NCBI RefSeq assembly: GCF_018294505.1
Contig: NC_057795.1
Location: 224,860,083 to 224,924,082 of the forward strand
Direction of reading: 5' to 3'
From: Triticum aestivum
Lineage: Eukaryota; Streptophyta; Magnoliopsida; Poales; Poaceae
Length of the DNA stretch: 64,000 bases
Part shown: piece after piece, positions 10,268-20,573 of the stretch
How positions within the stretch are numbered: position 1 is the first letter of the stretch
Layout of the letters: each line of letters starts with the position of its first letter
The notes under the pieces: model-generated
The model's database searches: none
Seen by the model: only the letters and a program-made list of their open reading frames with translations
Told to the model about the DNA's origin: nothing
Made by a program: the position numbers and the translations under genes

Positions 10268-12889
10268 TAGTCAGTGGGTAAGTGATGTCCATTGTGTCCC
10301 TAAGAAGGGAGGTATTACTGTTGTCCCTAATGATAAAGATGAATTGATCCCGCAAAGAATTATCACAGGTTATAGGATGGTAATTGATTTCCGCAAATTA
10401 AATAAAGCTACTAAGAAAGATCATTACCCCTTACCTTCTATTGATCAAATGCTAGAAAGATTATGCAAACATACACATTATTGCTTTCTAGATGGTTATT
10501 CTGGTTTCTCTCAAATACCTGTGTCGGCTAAAGATCAATCAAAGACTACTTTTACATGCCCTTTTGGTACTTTTTCTTATAGACGTATGCCTTTTGGTTT
10601 ATGTAATGCACCTGCTACCTTTCAAAGATGCATGATGGCTATATTCTCTGATTTTTGTGAAAAGATTTATGAGGTTTTCATGGACGACTTTTCCGTCTAT
10701 GGTTCCTCTTTTGATGATTGCTTGAGCAATCTTGATCGAGTTTTGCAGAGATGTGAAGAAACTAATCTTGGCTTGAATTGGGAAAAGTGCCACTTTATGG
10801 TTAATAAAGGTATTGTCTTGGGGCACAAAGTTTCTGAAAGAGGTATTGAAGTTGATAAAGCCAAGGTTGACGCTATTGAAAAGATGCCATGTCCCAAGGA
10901 CATCAAAGGTATAAGAAGTTTCCTTGGTCACGCCGGATTTTATAGGAGGTTCATTAAGGACTTCTCGAAAATTTCTCGGCCTCTGACTAATTTATTACAA
11001 AAAGATGTACCATTTATCTTTGATGATGATTGTGTAGAAGCATTTGAAATACTTAAGAAAGCATTAGTCTCTGCACCTATTGTTCAGCCACCTGATTGGA
11101 GTTTACCCTTTGAAATTATGTGTGATGCTAGTGATTATGCTGTAGGTACTGTTCTAGGGCAAAGAGTTGATAAGAAATTAAATGTTATCCACTATGCTAG
11201 TAAGACTCTAGACAATGCTCAAAGAAATTATGCTACTACCGAAAAGGAACTTTTAGCAGTTGTATTTGCTTGTGATAAATTCAGACCCTATATTGTTGAT
11301 TCTAAAGTAACTATTCACACCGATCATGCTGCTATTAAATATCTTATGGAAAAGAAAGATGCTAAACCTAGACTCATTAGATGGGTTATCTTGCTCCAAG
11401 AATTTGATTTACATATTGTTGATAGAAAAGGAGCTGAGAACCTAGTTGCAGACAACTTATCTAGGTCAGAGAATGTTCTTGATGACCCACTACCTATTGA
11501 TGATAGCTTTCCTGATGAACAATTAAATGTCATAAGCACTTCTCGTAGCACTCCATGGTATGCTGATTATGCTAATTATATTGTTGCTAAATTTATACCA
11601 CCTAGCTTCACATACCAACAAAATAAAAAGTTCTTTTATGATTTGAGACATTACTTTTGGGATGATCCACATCTTTATAAAGGAGTAGATGGTGTTATTA
11701 GACGTTGTGTACCTGAGCATGAACAGGAATAGATCCTACGCAAGTGTCACTCCGAAGCTTATGGAGGACACCACGCTGGAGATAGAACTGCACATAAGGT
11801 ATTGCTATCTGGTTTTTATTGGCCTACTCTCTTCAAGGATGCCCGTAAGTTTGTTTTGTCCTGTGATGAATGTCAAAGAATTGGTAATATCAGTAGACGT
11901 CAAGAAATGCCTATGAATTATTCACTTGTTATTGAGCCATTTGATGTTTCGGGCTTTGATTATATGGGACCTTTTCCTGCCTCTAATGGTTACACTCATA
12001 TTTTAGTTGCTGTTGATTATGTTACTAAGTGGGTAGAAGCTATTCCAACTAGTAGTGCTGATCATAACACTTCTATTAAAATGCTTAAGGAAGTTATTTT
12101 TTCGAGGTTTGGAGTCCCTAGATACTTAATGACCGATGGTGGTTCACACTTTATTCATGGTGCTTTCCGTAAGATGCTTGCTAAATACGATGTTAATCAT
12201 AGAATTGCATCTCCTTATCACCCGCAGTCTAGTGGTCAGGTAGAGTTGAGCAATAGAGAGCTCAAATTAATTTTGCAAAAGACTGTCAATAGGTCTAGAA
12301 AGAATTGGTCCAAAAAACTAAATGACACATTATGGGCCTATAGAACTGCGTACAAAAATCCTATGGGTATGTCTCCGTATAAAATGGTTTATGGAAAAGC
12401 ATGTCATTTACCTCTTGAATTAGAACATAAGGCATATTGGGCTATCAAAGAGCTCAATTATGACTTCAAACTTGCCGGTGAGAAGAGTTGTTTGATATTA
12501 GCTCAGTTGATGAATGGAAAACCCAAGCTTATGAAAATGCCAAGCTGTTTAAAGAAAAAGTTAAAAGGTGGCATGATAAAAGGATACAAAAGCGTGAGTT
12601 TAATGTAGGTGACTATGTATTGCTATACAACTCTCGTTTAAGATTTTTTGCAGGAAAACTTCTCTCCAAATGGGAAGGTCCTTATGTTATCGAAGAGGTC
12701 TATCATTCCGGTGCCATAAAAATCAACAACTTCGCAGGCACAAATCCGAAGGTGGTAAATGGTCAAAGAATCAAACATTATATCTCAGGTAATCCCATAA
12801 ATGTTGAAACCAATATTATTGAAACTGTAACCCCGGAGGAATACATAAGGGACACTTTCCAGAACATTCTAGACTCCGAAAAGGAATAG
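10268..12889 (+). pseudogene. pol: Athila-lineage pol: RT, RNase H, integrase (decayed)
   Basis: The frame is open from the junction at 10268. RT shows [12 protein letters not shown], the [13 protein letters not shown] motif A region, [14 protein letters not shown] and the catalytic FMDD near 10684. RNase H follows with CDASDYAVG (about 11135), [11 protein letters not shown] and the [11 protein letters not shown] region. Integrase has its HHCC zinc site just after 11733 (CHSEAYGGHHAG to CDECQR), then the core with Asp in FDYMGPF, Asp in MTDGGSHF and Glu in SSGQVELSNRE, and a GPY-type C-terminal module (KWEGPYVIEEVYHSGAIKI, about 12670). Two lesions are visible: an in-frame TAG at 11730-11732 between RNase H and integrase, and a one-base shift near 12488 that moves the C-terminal module to another frame. 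The three catalytic centres themselves look intact in sequence. Gag and protease are absent. Confidence 0.92.
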
Positions 12890-13007
12890 GTATGTGGTAC
12901 GGTAAGTAAACCGACCCCAAAACAATATTTAAAGCAATATTTCTCCATTTTGGAATATTTAGAAAAATAGAAAAATAAGTAGCAGTCCGGGGAGGACACG
13001 AGGCCTC

Positions 13008-13060
13008 CACGAGGGTGGAGGGCGCGCCCTACCCCCCTGGGCGCGCCCCCCTACCTCGTG
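13008..13060. repeat. GC-rich palindrome with GGCGCGCC cores
   Basis: An inverted arrangement: CACGAGGGTGG, GGGCGCGCCC, a C-run, GGGCGCGCCC, then CTACCTCGTG. It could fold into a long hairpin. Closely similar blocks occur at 15197-15250 in the LTR of this element and at 16618-16675 in element C. Confidence 0.6.
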
Positions 13061-13362
13061 AGCACCCCGTGTGCCCTCCGGACTCCATTTTCTTATACGA
13101 TACGTATTTTGGTCGGTACAAATTCATTATATATTCTCCCAAAGGTTTTGACGACCGTATCACGCAAATATCCTCTGTTTTCGTTTCGAACTATTTCCGT
13201 TGCAGATTTGAGGATTCCGGAGACTCGATCATCCTTCTATGAGGGTGAGCCTATGCCATGGAAGGTGGACGACAAGCTTCCATCATCAACAACACTTCCA
13301 CCACCAACAACAAAGAAGGAGATGTAATCACATGGGTATGGGCACTCCCCTTGGCAACTGCC

Positions 13363-13375
13363 AAGCTTGGGGGAG
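13363..13375 (+). other. Upstream duplicate of the polypurine tract
   Basis: AAGCTTGGGGGAG here is identical to the 13 bases just before the 3' LTR (14903-14915). It may be a second plus-strand primer site. Confidence 0.45.
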
Positions 13376-14379
13376 GTGCCCCGGTATCGTATCACCATCA
13401 CAACTCCTATCTTTACCGTTTTTCTTAGTTCGATCCTATTAGTAGTATCTTGATTTAGTAGAATAAATTCATGGCATGATCTAGTTTTGAGTTTTGCTTT
13501 ATGATCCCTCTATGCAATCGAGTCCGTGAGCTATATATAATAAAGATTAGTGTTGAGTCAAGGGCTTGATTACTTTGCCATGATCTTGGGTGAATAAAGA
13601 AAAGAATAAAAAGAAACAAATAGTTTATATTGATCTTAGTGAAAGTAATGACTCCACATAGAAAGAGTATGATGATTAAAAGTTGTTGGGAGTTGGGAAA
13701 TATAGCTTTGGTCATCGTTGCAATTAATAGGAAGTAATAAGGAGAGAGATATCACATATAGATATATTATCATTGGCATCTTTTATGATTGGGAGCACTC
13801 ATTAAAACATGACATGCTAAAGAGTTGATGTTGTACAAGGAAGATAACATAATGAGTTATGTTTTCTTACATCTGAGATAAAGAATGTTGTCATGGTTCC
13901 TCTACCGTGTTGAGCTTGCCTTTCCCCCTCATGCTAGCCAAATTCTCAGCACTAAGTAGAAATACTACTTGTGCTTTCAAATACCCTTAAACCAGTTTTG
14001 CCATGAGAGTCCACCATATCTACCTATGGATTGAGTAAGATCCTTCAAGTAAGTTGTCATCGGTGCAAGCAATAAAAATTGCTCTCTAAATATGCATGAC
14101 TTATTAGTGCAGAGAAAATAAACTTTGCATGAACTTGTTGTGGATGCAATAAAAGCGACGGACTGCATAATAAAGGTTCACATACAAGGGGCAATGTAAA
14201 GTGACGTTCTTTTGCATTAAGATTTTGTGCATCCAACCATAAAAGCGCATGGCAACCTCTGCTTCCCTATGCGAAGGGCCTATCTTTTATTATTATCCTG
14301 TACTTTATGCAAGAGTCACGGTGATCTTCACCTTCCCTTTTTCATTTTATCCTTTGGCAAGCTCAGCATGTTGGAAAGA

Positions 14380-14384
<5 letters not shown>

Positions 14385-14430
<46 letters not shown>
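14385..14430. repeat. (AT)23 microsatellite
   Basis: An uninterrupted run of 46 bases of alternating A and T. Confidence 0.95.
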
Positions 14431-14432
<2 letters not shown>

Positions 14433-14902
14433 AATTGGATGTGGGGGAGCATGAATTATTATTGTTGACATTACCCTTGAGGTAAAAGGTTGTGGGGCAA
14501 AACTACAAGCCCCTATCTTTCTCTGTGTTTGATTAAAACTCCGTAACCACAAGTATCGCGTGAGTGTTAGCAATTATGAAGGACTAAGTGATAGTTGAGT
14601 ATGTGGGCTTGCTTTTAAGCTCTGACATAGACTCTTTCCGATGTTATGATAAATTGCAATTGTTTCAATGACTGAGGGTATAATTTGTTGGTGCTCAATA
14701 AGGTTTCTGATTCATACTTTGGCTTTGTGAAAAGATCATCACCTGAACATAAGTAATCATATGACAAATCTATATATGTTGTTGTTATGAAAATAATCAT
14801 GATGCCTTCATGTCCGTATTTTATTTTTATCGACGCCTCTACTTCTAAACATGAGGACATATTTATTGTTATCGGCTTTTCGCTTGAGGACAAGTGAGGT
14901 CT

Positions 14903-14916
14903 AAGCTTGGGGGAGT
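14903..14916 (+). other. Polypurine tract of element B
   Basis: AAGCTTGGGGGAGT lies immediately upstream of the LTR start TGATACATTC. Confidence 0.8.
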
Positions 14917-16438
14917 TGATACATTCATTTTGCATCATGCTTTTATATCGATATTTATTGCATTATGGGCTGTTATTTCATGTTATGTCACAATACTTAT
15001 GGTTATTCTCTCTTATTTTACAAGGTTTACCATGAAGAGGGGGAATGCCGGCAACTGGAATTCTGGCTGGAAAAGGAGCAAATATTGGAGACTTATTCTG
15101 CGCAACTCCAAAAGTACTGAAACTCCACAGAATATCTTAAAAGAAATAAAGAAAAATCGTCGCTAAAGATGAAGGCCAGGGGGCCCACACCCTGCTCACG
15201 AGGGTGGGGGGGCGCGCCCTTCCCCCCTAGGCGCGCTCCCCTACCTCGTGGGCCCCCTGGTGGCTCTCTAACGCCCATCTTCTCCTATATGAAGTCTTTC
15301 GATGAGAAAAAAACCAGAAGCAACCATTCGGGACGAGACTCCGCCGCCACGAGGCGGAACCTTGGCGGAACCAATCTAGGGCTCCGGCAGAGCTATTCTG
15401 CCGGGGACACTTCCCTCCGGGAGGGGGAAATCATCACCATCGTCATCACCAACGCCCCTCTCATCGGGAGAGGGCAATCTCCATCAACATCTTCACCAGC
15501 ACCATCTCATCTCCAAACCCTAGTTCATCTCTTCTATCCAATTCTTGTCTCCAAGTCTGGGATTGGTGCTAGTAGGTTGCTAGTAGTGTTGATTACTCCT
15601 TGTAGTTGATGCTAGTTGGTTTATTTGGTGGAAGATCATATGTTCAGATCCTTTATGCACATTATATCCCCTCTGATTATGAACATGAATATGCTTTGTG
15701 ATTAGTTACGTTTGTTCCTGAGGATAAGGGAGAAGTCTTGCTATTAGTAGTCATGTGAATTTGGTATTCGTTCGATATTTTGATAAGATGTATGTCGTCT
15801 AACCTCTAGTGGTGTTATGTGAACGTTGACTACATAACACTTCACCATTATTTGGGCCTAGAGGAAGGCATTGGGAAGTAATATGTAGATTATGGGTTGC
15901 TAGAGTGACAGAAGCTTAAACCCTAGTTTATGCGTTGCTTCGTAAGGGCTGATTTGGATCCACATGTTTCATGCTATGGTTAGGTTTACCTTAATACTTT
16001 TGTTGTAGTTGCAGATGCTTGCAATAGAGGTTAATCATAAGTGGGATGCTTGTCCAAGTAAGGGCAGTACCCAAGCACTGGTCCACCCACATATCAAATT
16101 ATCAAAGTACCGAACGCGAATCATATGAGCGTGATGAAAACTAGCTTGACGATATTCCCATGTGTCCTCGGGAGCGCTTTTCCTATTATAAGAGTTTGTC
16201 CAGGCTTGTCCTTTGATACAAAAAGGATTGGGCCACCTTGCTGCACTTTATTTACTTTTGTTACTTGTTGCTCGTTACAATTTATCTTATCACAAAACTA
16301 TCTGTTACCACTTATTTCAGTACTTGCAGAAAATACCTTGCTGAAAACCGCTTATCATTTCCTTCTGCTCCTCGTTGGGTTCGACACTCTTACTTATCGA
16401 AAGGACTATGATAGATCCCCTATACTTGTGGGTCATCA
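14917..16438 (+). repeat. Element B 3' LTR (1522 bp)
   Basis: It begins TGATACATTC directly after the polypurine tract and ends GTGGGTCATCA. The termini TGAT and ATCA are inverted. It includes a CTATAT TATA-like site at about 15285 and a GC palindrome at 15197-15250 in the upstream part. The following 5 bases, ACGGC, would be the target duplication, but the other end of the element is missing. Small open frames within are not credible genes. Confidence 0.85.
15197..15250. repeat. GC-rich palindrome in element B LTR
   Basis: CACGAGGGTGG, GGCGCGCCC, C-run, AGGCGCGC, CTACCTCGTG: the same design as 13008-13060. Here it is extended by GGGGGCCCAC on the left and GTGGGCCCCC on the right. Confidence 0.6.
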
Positions 16439-16909
16439 ACGGCGACAAATCCCCCTCTCCGGAGCCCCAAACGGACTCCAGATCAGCCCTCCCGAGAGAG
16501 ATTAGGGCTTGGCGGCGGCTCCGTATCGTAACGCCCGATGAAACTTCCTCTCTGATTTTTTTCTCCGCGAAAGAAAATATATGGAGTTGGAGTTGAGGTC
16601 GGTGGACGTTCAGGGGGCTCACGAGGCAAGGGGCGCGCCTAGGGGGAGGGGGCGCGCCCCCCACCATGGTGGATAGGGTGTGGGGCCCCTGACACTATTT
16701 CTTTCGCCGGTATTTTTTATTAATTCTGAAAAGTTGCACCGTGCATTTTTAGGTCATTCCAAGAACTTTTATTTCTGCACAAAAATAACACCATGGCAGT
16801 TCTGCTGAAAACAACGTCAGTCCGGGTTAGTTCCATTCAAATCATGAAAGTTAGAGTCCAAAACAAGGGCAAAAGTGTTTGGAAAAGTAGATACGACAGA
16901 GACGTATCA
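16439..16909 (-). repeat. Element C: partial second Athila-type LTR
   Basis: The minus strand starts at 16909 with TGATACGTCTC and runs to 16439, where element B interrupts it. The start and the following sequence resemble WHAM-type LTRs of wheat from memory. It holds the third GC palindrome (16618-16675). Only the first 471 bases are left in the window, so element B inserted into this LTR and the remainder lies on the lost side of B. Confidence 0.7.
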
Positions 16910-17501
16910 GACATCCGCTGGGGACCGGTCGTCTGGTGGCTCATGGGCGTCCCTACGTCCGGTAGTCGTCGGACTTCTACTGTTTCTGTTCTGTGATGGT
17001 GGTGCCAGACGTCCGGTCACTTCAGACTTCCGCTAATTTCCCTTCGGTGGTGATGGTGCCAGTCATCCGGTGTAGGTCGGACATCCGCTCGCTGGGAGCT
17101 GTGGTCGGTCGTCCAGTCCTGGCCGGACATCCGCTCGCTGTAGCATGCGTTGGTTGGGACTTGGGCAGGCTGGGCTTCAGGTGCCGGACGTCCGGTCCCG
17201 ACCAGTCGTCCGGTGATTGTAGCTTCAATGCAGCTCTTCTTCTTGTCTCTCGTACTTGGTGTCCTCTCCGTCTTGGCCATTGGATGTATCTATTCCATGG
17301 CCTCCTGCTAAGTACCTTATCACACATAGTGTTTCCGCTTGAAGTAGTAGCCATGTCTCATGTGTAGAAAGGAGTAGTTCGGAGAGGAGCGAGTTCACCT
17401 TATCTTCGATAGCCTTTGCTCGAGCTCTTGTCATAGGTCCAAGTGGTGTCATGGGAGATGTAGGTATGTCCATGGGGATGATAGTGGGATGCTCCGCATC
17501 A
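16910..17501 (-). repeat. Element D: gypsy 3' LTR start, related to element F
   Basis: The minus strand starts at 17501 with TGATGCGGAGCATCCCAC, as do the LTRs of element F (27206 onward). It encodes PMTRARAKAIEDK and HETWLL, the same pol C-terminal extension seen in F. Further in, several CCGGACGTCCGG-like palindromes occur. It is cut at 16910 by element C. It is diverged enough from F to be a different subfamily. Confidence 0.7.
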
Positions 17502-17524
17502 CCAGTCCTGCCCCCCCCCCCCCC
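17502..17524 (-). other. Polypurine tract of element D and truncation point
   Basis: The minus strand has a run of 14 G followed by CAGGACTGG directly before the LTR start. Beyond 17524 the sequence is CACTA-like and no longer gypsy interior, so the rest of element D is lost at this G/C run. Confidence 0.55.
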
Positions 17525-17549
17525 GAGGTGCATGCTCTAACTTGGCAGG
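17525..17549 (+). pseudogene. Partial duplicate of the element E exon end
   Basis: GAGGTGCATGCTC plus TTGGCAGG followed by GTTATATT repeats, with two changes, the end of the exon at 18019-18043 and its intron start. It looks like a truncated tandem copy of the exon. Confidence 0.4.
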
Positions 17550-17657
17550 GTTATATTGCTCATATCGTGCATATTTTTGTCTTGCATTGGCATGTCATTT
17601 GCTTAGTTTAGACATGCTTCATGTGAATGCCACCTCTTTAGTGTCTAGTTACAATGT

Positions 17658-17800
17658 ATGTGAATTTTGCAATGCCATCTTGTTGCAAGACATTATATAT
17701 GTGAATTATGCAATGCTATCTTGTTGCAAGGCATTATGTATGTGAATTATGCAATGCCATGCTGTTTAGCCAAGCATCATATATGTTAATTATATCATGC
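17658..17800 (+). repeat. 41-bp tandem repeat in intron
   Basis: ATGTGAATTATGCAATGCCA-type units start at 17658, 17699 and 17740 (period 41), with a more diverged fourth at about 17783. Decayed versions continue at 18100-18600, where units carry CATCATATATGTGAAATTAT and similar text. Confidence 0.75.
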
Positions 17801-17871
17801 CATCATTTTTTTATTACTCATTGCATTTGTCGAAAATGTTTGTATATTCAACTGCTCTTCCTGTGCATCAG

Positions 17872-18043
17872 CCATTTGAAGTGGTGATGGAAGTATCTGG
17901 AGTGAAAACAAGGTCTTCAGACCAGACGATCCTACCTGCTGAATCAGATATCTTGCTTGTTACAAATAACTCCTTGGAGGAGGATTCAGAGGTAGATGAC
18001 CAGTCCTATTATCCCCCTGAGGTGCATGCTCAAGCTTGGCAGG
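17872..18043 (+). pseudogene. Element E gene, upstream exon
   Basis: It follows a pyrimidine-rich stretch ending CATCAG and opens with PFEVVMEVSGVKTRSS, then an acidic segment (NNSLEEDSEVDDQ) and ends YYPPEVHAQAWQ before a GTTATA intron start. The next exon (18677) opens with the very similar PFELEVVMAVS and GVKTRPS, which points to tandem exon duplication. I do not recognise a catalytic domain. Function unknown; it is possibly an accessory DNA-binding protein of the transposon. Confidence 0.4.
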
Positions 18044-18676
18044 GTTATATTACTCATATCATGCATATGTTGTCTTGAAGTGCTTAGTTTTTACATCATA
18101 TACACAATATTGAATGTCATCTCCTTTGTTGACACATCATATATGTGATTGCACTCTGCTCACTTGCTTAGTATATAAATCATATATTCGAATTATATCA
18201 CGCCATGATGTTTACATAGACAGCATGTATCTGAATTATAGCATGCCAACCAATTTTCTAAAGACATAATATAGTTATATCATCTCATCGTGTTTATATA
18301 GTCATCATATTTTGAATTATCTATCCGTGAAGTATATCATGCCATCATTTTGCCATCGACGACTTGTTTGTGAATTATGGCATGCCAACCACTTTAATAG
18401 ACACATCATATAGTTATATCATGTCATCCTACTTACATAGTCATCATATTTTGAACTATGTCATTCTATCATGTTTAGTTAGCCATCATACATGTGAAAT
18501 TGTGTCATGCTATCCTGTTTAATTAGCCATCATATATGTGAAATTATGACATGCTATTCTGTTTGGTTAGAAAACATAAATGTGAATTATTTCATGCCCT
18601 GTTTTCTTACCTACTATCCATTGCACGTGTCTATCTTACAATGTTTGTACATTCAATTACTTTTATTGTTTATCAG
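18044..18676 (+). other. AT-rich intron of element E gene
   Basis: Low-GC sequence made of decayed repeats with CATGCCATC, CATCATAT and TGTGAATTAT words. No coding signal. Confidence 0.5.
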
Positions 18677-19149
18677 CCATTTGAATTGGAGGTGGTGATG
18701 GCAGTATCTGTGGGAGTAAAAACACGGCCTTCAGAAAAGATCATGCTACCTGTCGATGCAGATAGAACCATGGTTGTACTTGCCCAAGAACTAGCCCCAC
18801 CACCCATAACCCAGACTCACGCAGATTGTACCCCTACCCAGTTGGACAGAGAACCAGCTACACCCCTTCCAACCCCAACCCCAGTGGACAGTAACCCAGT
18901 TCCAGTTGATACAACACCGTCTCCACCATAGAGCTCCCAAACACGAGCAGTTAGTAAGGCAACTGTAGTGCCCAAAGCACGAGGACCACCACTCCGAACC
19001 CCAAGTCAAGCTTAAAGTAGAAGAATAATTGTTCCTAGGTTAGGTTCCGTAGCTATGGTTCATACTCCTTTGCTCTTGCATCACTGTATTTACTCATACC
19101 AACTAATTTCAAATTTGAAGGATGCAGTTGAAACTCCAATGGCGCAACA
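18677..19149 (+). pseudogene. Element E gene, Pro/Thr-rich exon
   Basis: It starts after TTTATCAG with PFELEVVMAVSVGVKTRPS, followed by a proline- and threonine-rich low-complexity part (TPLPTPTPVDSNPVPVD). A TAG at 18929-18931 interrupts the frame, and a TAA follows near 19014. The frame then continues to AVETPMAQQ before a GTATGT donor at 19150. It was probably one exon in the past. No recognised domain. Confidence 0.4.
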
Positions 19150-19519
19150 GGTATGTTTTAAACCTGTTTCTTTAACGTGTTTGCTATTGTAACTTGCTCT
19201 ATGTTAATTTCAGTTTCAATTGAATAAACAATTATGTTCTCATGCCCTGCACATTACAAGTGTTTTTATTGCTGTGTAGTTTCCCACACTTATATTCTGC
19301 CTATGCTGCTTTGTCTTAAATACATATGATTTGAACTGTCTCTATCTTGATTGGGCAACATAAACTAGAATGATATAGACCATACAGTGAACATACTACA
19401 TAGATATACGTTCGTTTCATGCTGTTATCCTGTCCACCTTACTAATGAACTGGTTTATCAAAATGTGTTTCATATACAACATGGTAAACCTGTGATGTGT
19501 CTGTTTGTTTCTCTTTTAG
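19150..19519 (+). other. Intron of element E gene
   Basis: AT-rich, starting GTATGT and ending in CTCTTTTAG. The flanking exons join in phase 0. No other signal. Confidence 0.45.
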
Positions 19520-19584
19520 AATGCATATAAAATATTGGAGAAGAGTACCCCGTTATGCAATGGTAAAGGAAGTAATGCAGATAT
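19520..19584 (+). pseudogene. Element E gene, last exon part 1 (cut by element F)
   Basis: It starts after TCTTTTAG and encodes NAYKILEKS and then CNGKGSNAD. The frame runs exactly up to the insertion of element F and resumes after its right target copy at 28196-28200 in the same frame (DKVQDSETSLLVSKK). The reading frame therefore supports the insertion model independently of the target duplication. Confidence 0.6.
19580..19584. repeat. Left target site duplication of element F
   Basis: GATAT here against GATAA at 28196-28200; four of five bases agree and the copies abut the LTR ends exactly. Confidence 0.65.
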
Positions 19585-19839
19585 TGATGTGGAGGATCCC
19601 ACGACCATCCCCATTTATGACAAGAGCACGTGCAAGAGCCCTCAATACCGAGGTGACATCACTCCTCTCACAACTCCCTTTCGAATCACATGAGACATGG
19701 CTACTACCTCAAACGGAGATGCTTTGCATACTCAGGTACCAAGGAGTTAGCCATGGAGAAGTTAAGGAGCAAGGAGAATCGGAAGCGGAAGACATGCGTG
19801 AAGATGGAGAAGAAATTAGCCAAGTCCCAGCCTGGACGG

Positions 19840-20110
19840 GCGATCCAGACGAGCTCTCGGACGATTCGGACAGAGCCCGGACGATCCGAACCCTCGTCCG
19901 GACGATCCGGATAATGTGCCCAAAGACACCCATGGCTGCACGCCGAAGCCGGACCATCCGGACGAGTCCCGGATCGTCCAGACCCCAGTCGGACATCCGA
20001 ACCCCCCTTCATACATCCGGGCCATCGCCGCCACCGCCTGCCCCTTCGCCTCATCCGGACCGTCCCGCGGATCATCCAGATCCCTAAAGCCCGGATCATC
20101 CGGACCCCCG
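19840..20110. repeat. Cluster of TCCGGA palindromes in element F 5' LTR
   Basis: More than ten variants of CGGAYSATCCGGAC occur in 270 bases, for example CGGACGATCCGGA and CGGATCATCCGGA. The cluster recurs at 27510-27750, and a shorter one lies in the leader at 20855-20930. Confidence 0.7.
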
Positions 20111-20162
20111 CCTACGTGCGCGTGTTGGGCCGAGGCCCATGTATCCCCTCAACCCCTTTGCC

Positions 20163-20170
20163 TATATAAA
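20163..20170 (+). promoter_or_regulatory. TATA box of element F 5' LTR
   Basis: TATATAAA within GCCTATATAAACGA, repeated in the 3' LTR at 27799-27806. Confidence 0.7.
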
Positions 20171-20560
20171 CGAATCCTCCACCTATTTTCTAGGGTTAGC
20201 ATTGTGATAGCTCATATTTGAGATAGAGCTTTGCTCATCCACTTGGTTACTTCTCCTCGGAGGTTGCGACCTCTTCGGAAAAGATCCCCCAAGCGGATTC
20301 AACACCCCACCACGGGAAGACCATTCAAGACCTCCTCACTGAGAAGACCTTTCGTATCGTCCTTTGTTGACCTTGAATCATGTATCACTCTTTTTGTTTT
20401 GAGGATCTAGCATATGTGTGACCGATCTTGTTGGTTGAGTGATTTCTCGTGTGTTTCCCCTTGTGTTCCCCTCGTTTTCCCCCTCATGTTCTTCATGTTC
20501 TTCGTAAGATCCCCTCCAATCATGAAAGATCGGGCATCTCGGGTTCTACCCTAGATCATC

Positions 20561-20573
20561 TTGGTATTATGAG
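20561..20573 (+). other. Degenerate primer binding site of element F
   Basis: TTGGTATTATGAG lies two bases after the LTR end, where TTGGTATCAGAG is usual. The changes suggest loss of priming. Confidence 0.6.

Larger units (their letters stand above)
12890..14902 (+). other. Non-coding 3' region of element B
   Basis: Two kilobases between the pol stop and the polypurine tract. Athila relatives may carry an envelope-like frame here, but I see none; only short frames exist. It contains a GC-rich palindrome (13008-13060), a second copy of the polypurine sequence (13363-13375) and an (AT)n tract (14385-14430). Confidence 0.7.
10268..16438 (+). mobile_element. Element B: 5'-truncated Athila-lineage retrotransposon
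   Basis: It consists of an Athila-type pol (10268-12889), a 2 kb non-coding 3' region, a polypurine tract (14903-14916) and a complete 3' LTR (14917-16438). The 5' LTR, gag, protease and first part of RT are missing: the sequence begins inside RT at the edge of element A. The RT motif [10 protein letters not shown] is characteristic of Athila. The LTR resembles the abundant Sabrina-type LTRs of wheat as I remember them, which I cannot confirm here. The right end is inserted in another LTR (element C). Confidence 0.85.
19585..20558 (+). repeat. Element F 5' LTR
   Basis: It starts TGATGTGGAGGATCCC and ends CCCTAGATCA. It pairs with 27206-28195, except for a deletion of about 45 bp after position 19612. 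It carries the pol C-terminal coding stretch (PFMTRARARA, HETWLL), a cluster of TCCGGA palindromes (19840-20110) and a TATA box at 20163. Confidence 0.8.

Noticed and set aside
10599..11551. Minus-strand frames of 70-110 codons over Athila pol
   Set aside because: They are shadows of the sense RT and RNase H frame.
14385..14430. (AT)23 as a functional element
   Set aside because: An ordinary microsatellite in non-coding Athila sequence.
17225..17533. Minus-strand frame of 102 codons as an independent gene
   Set aside because: It is the pol C-terminal extension within the LTR of element D and not a separate gene.
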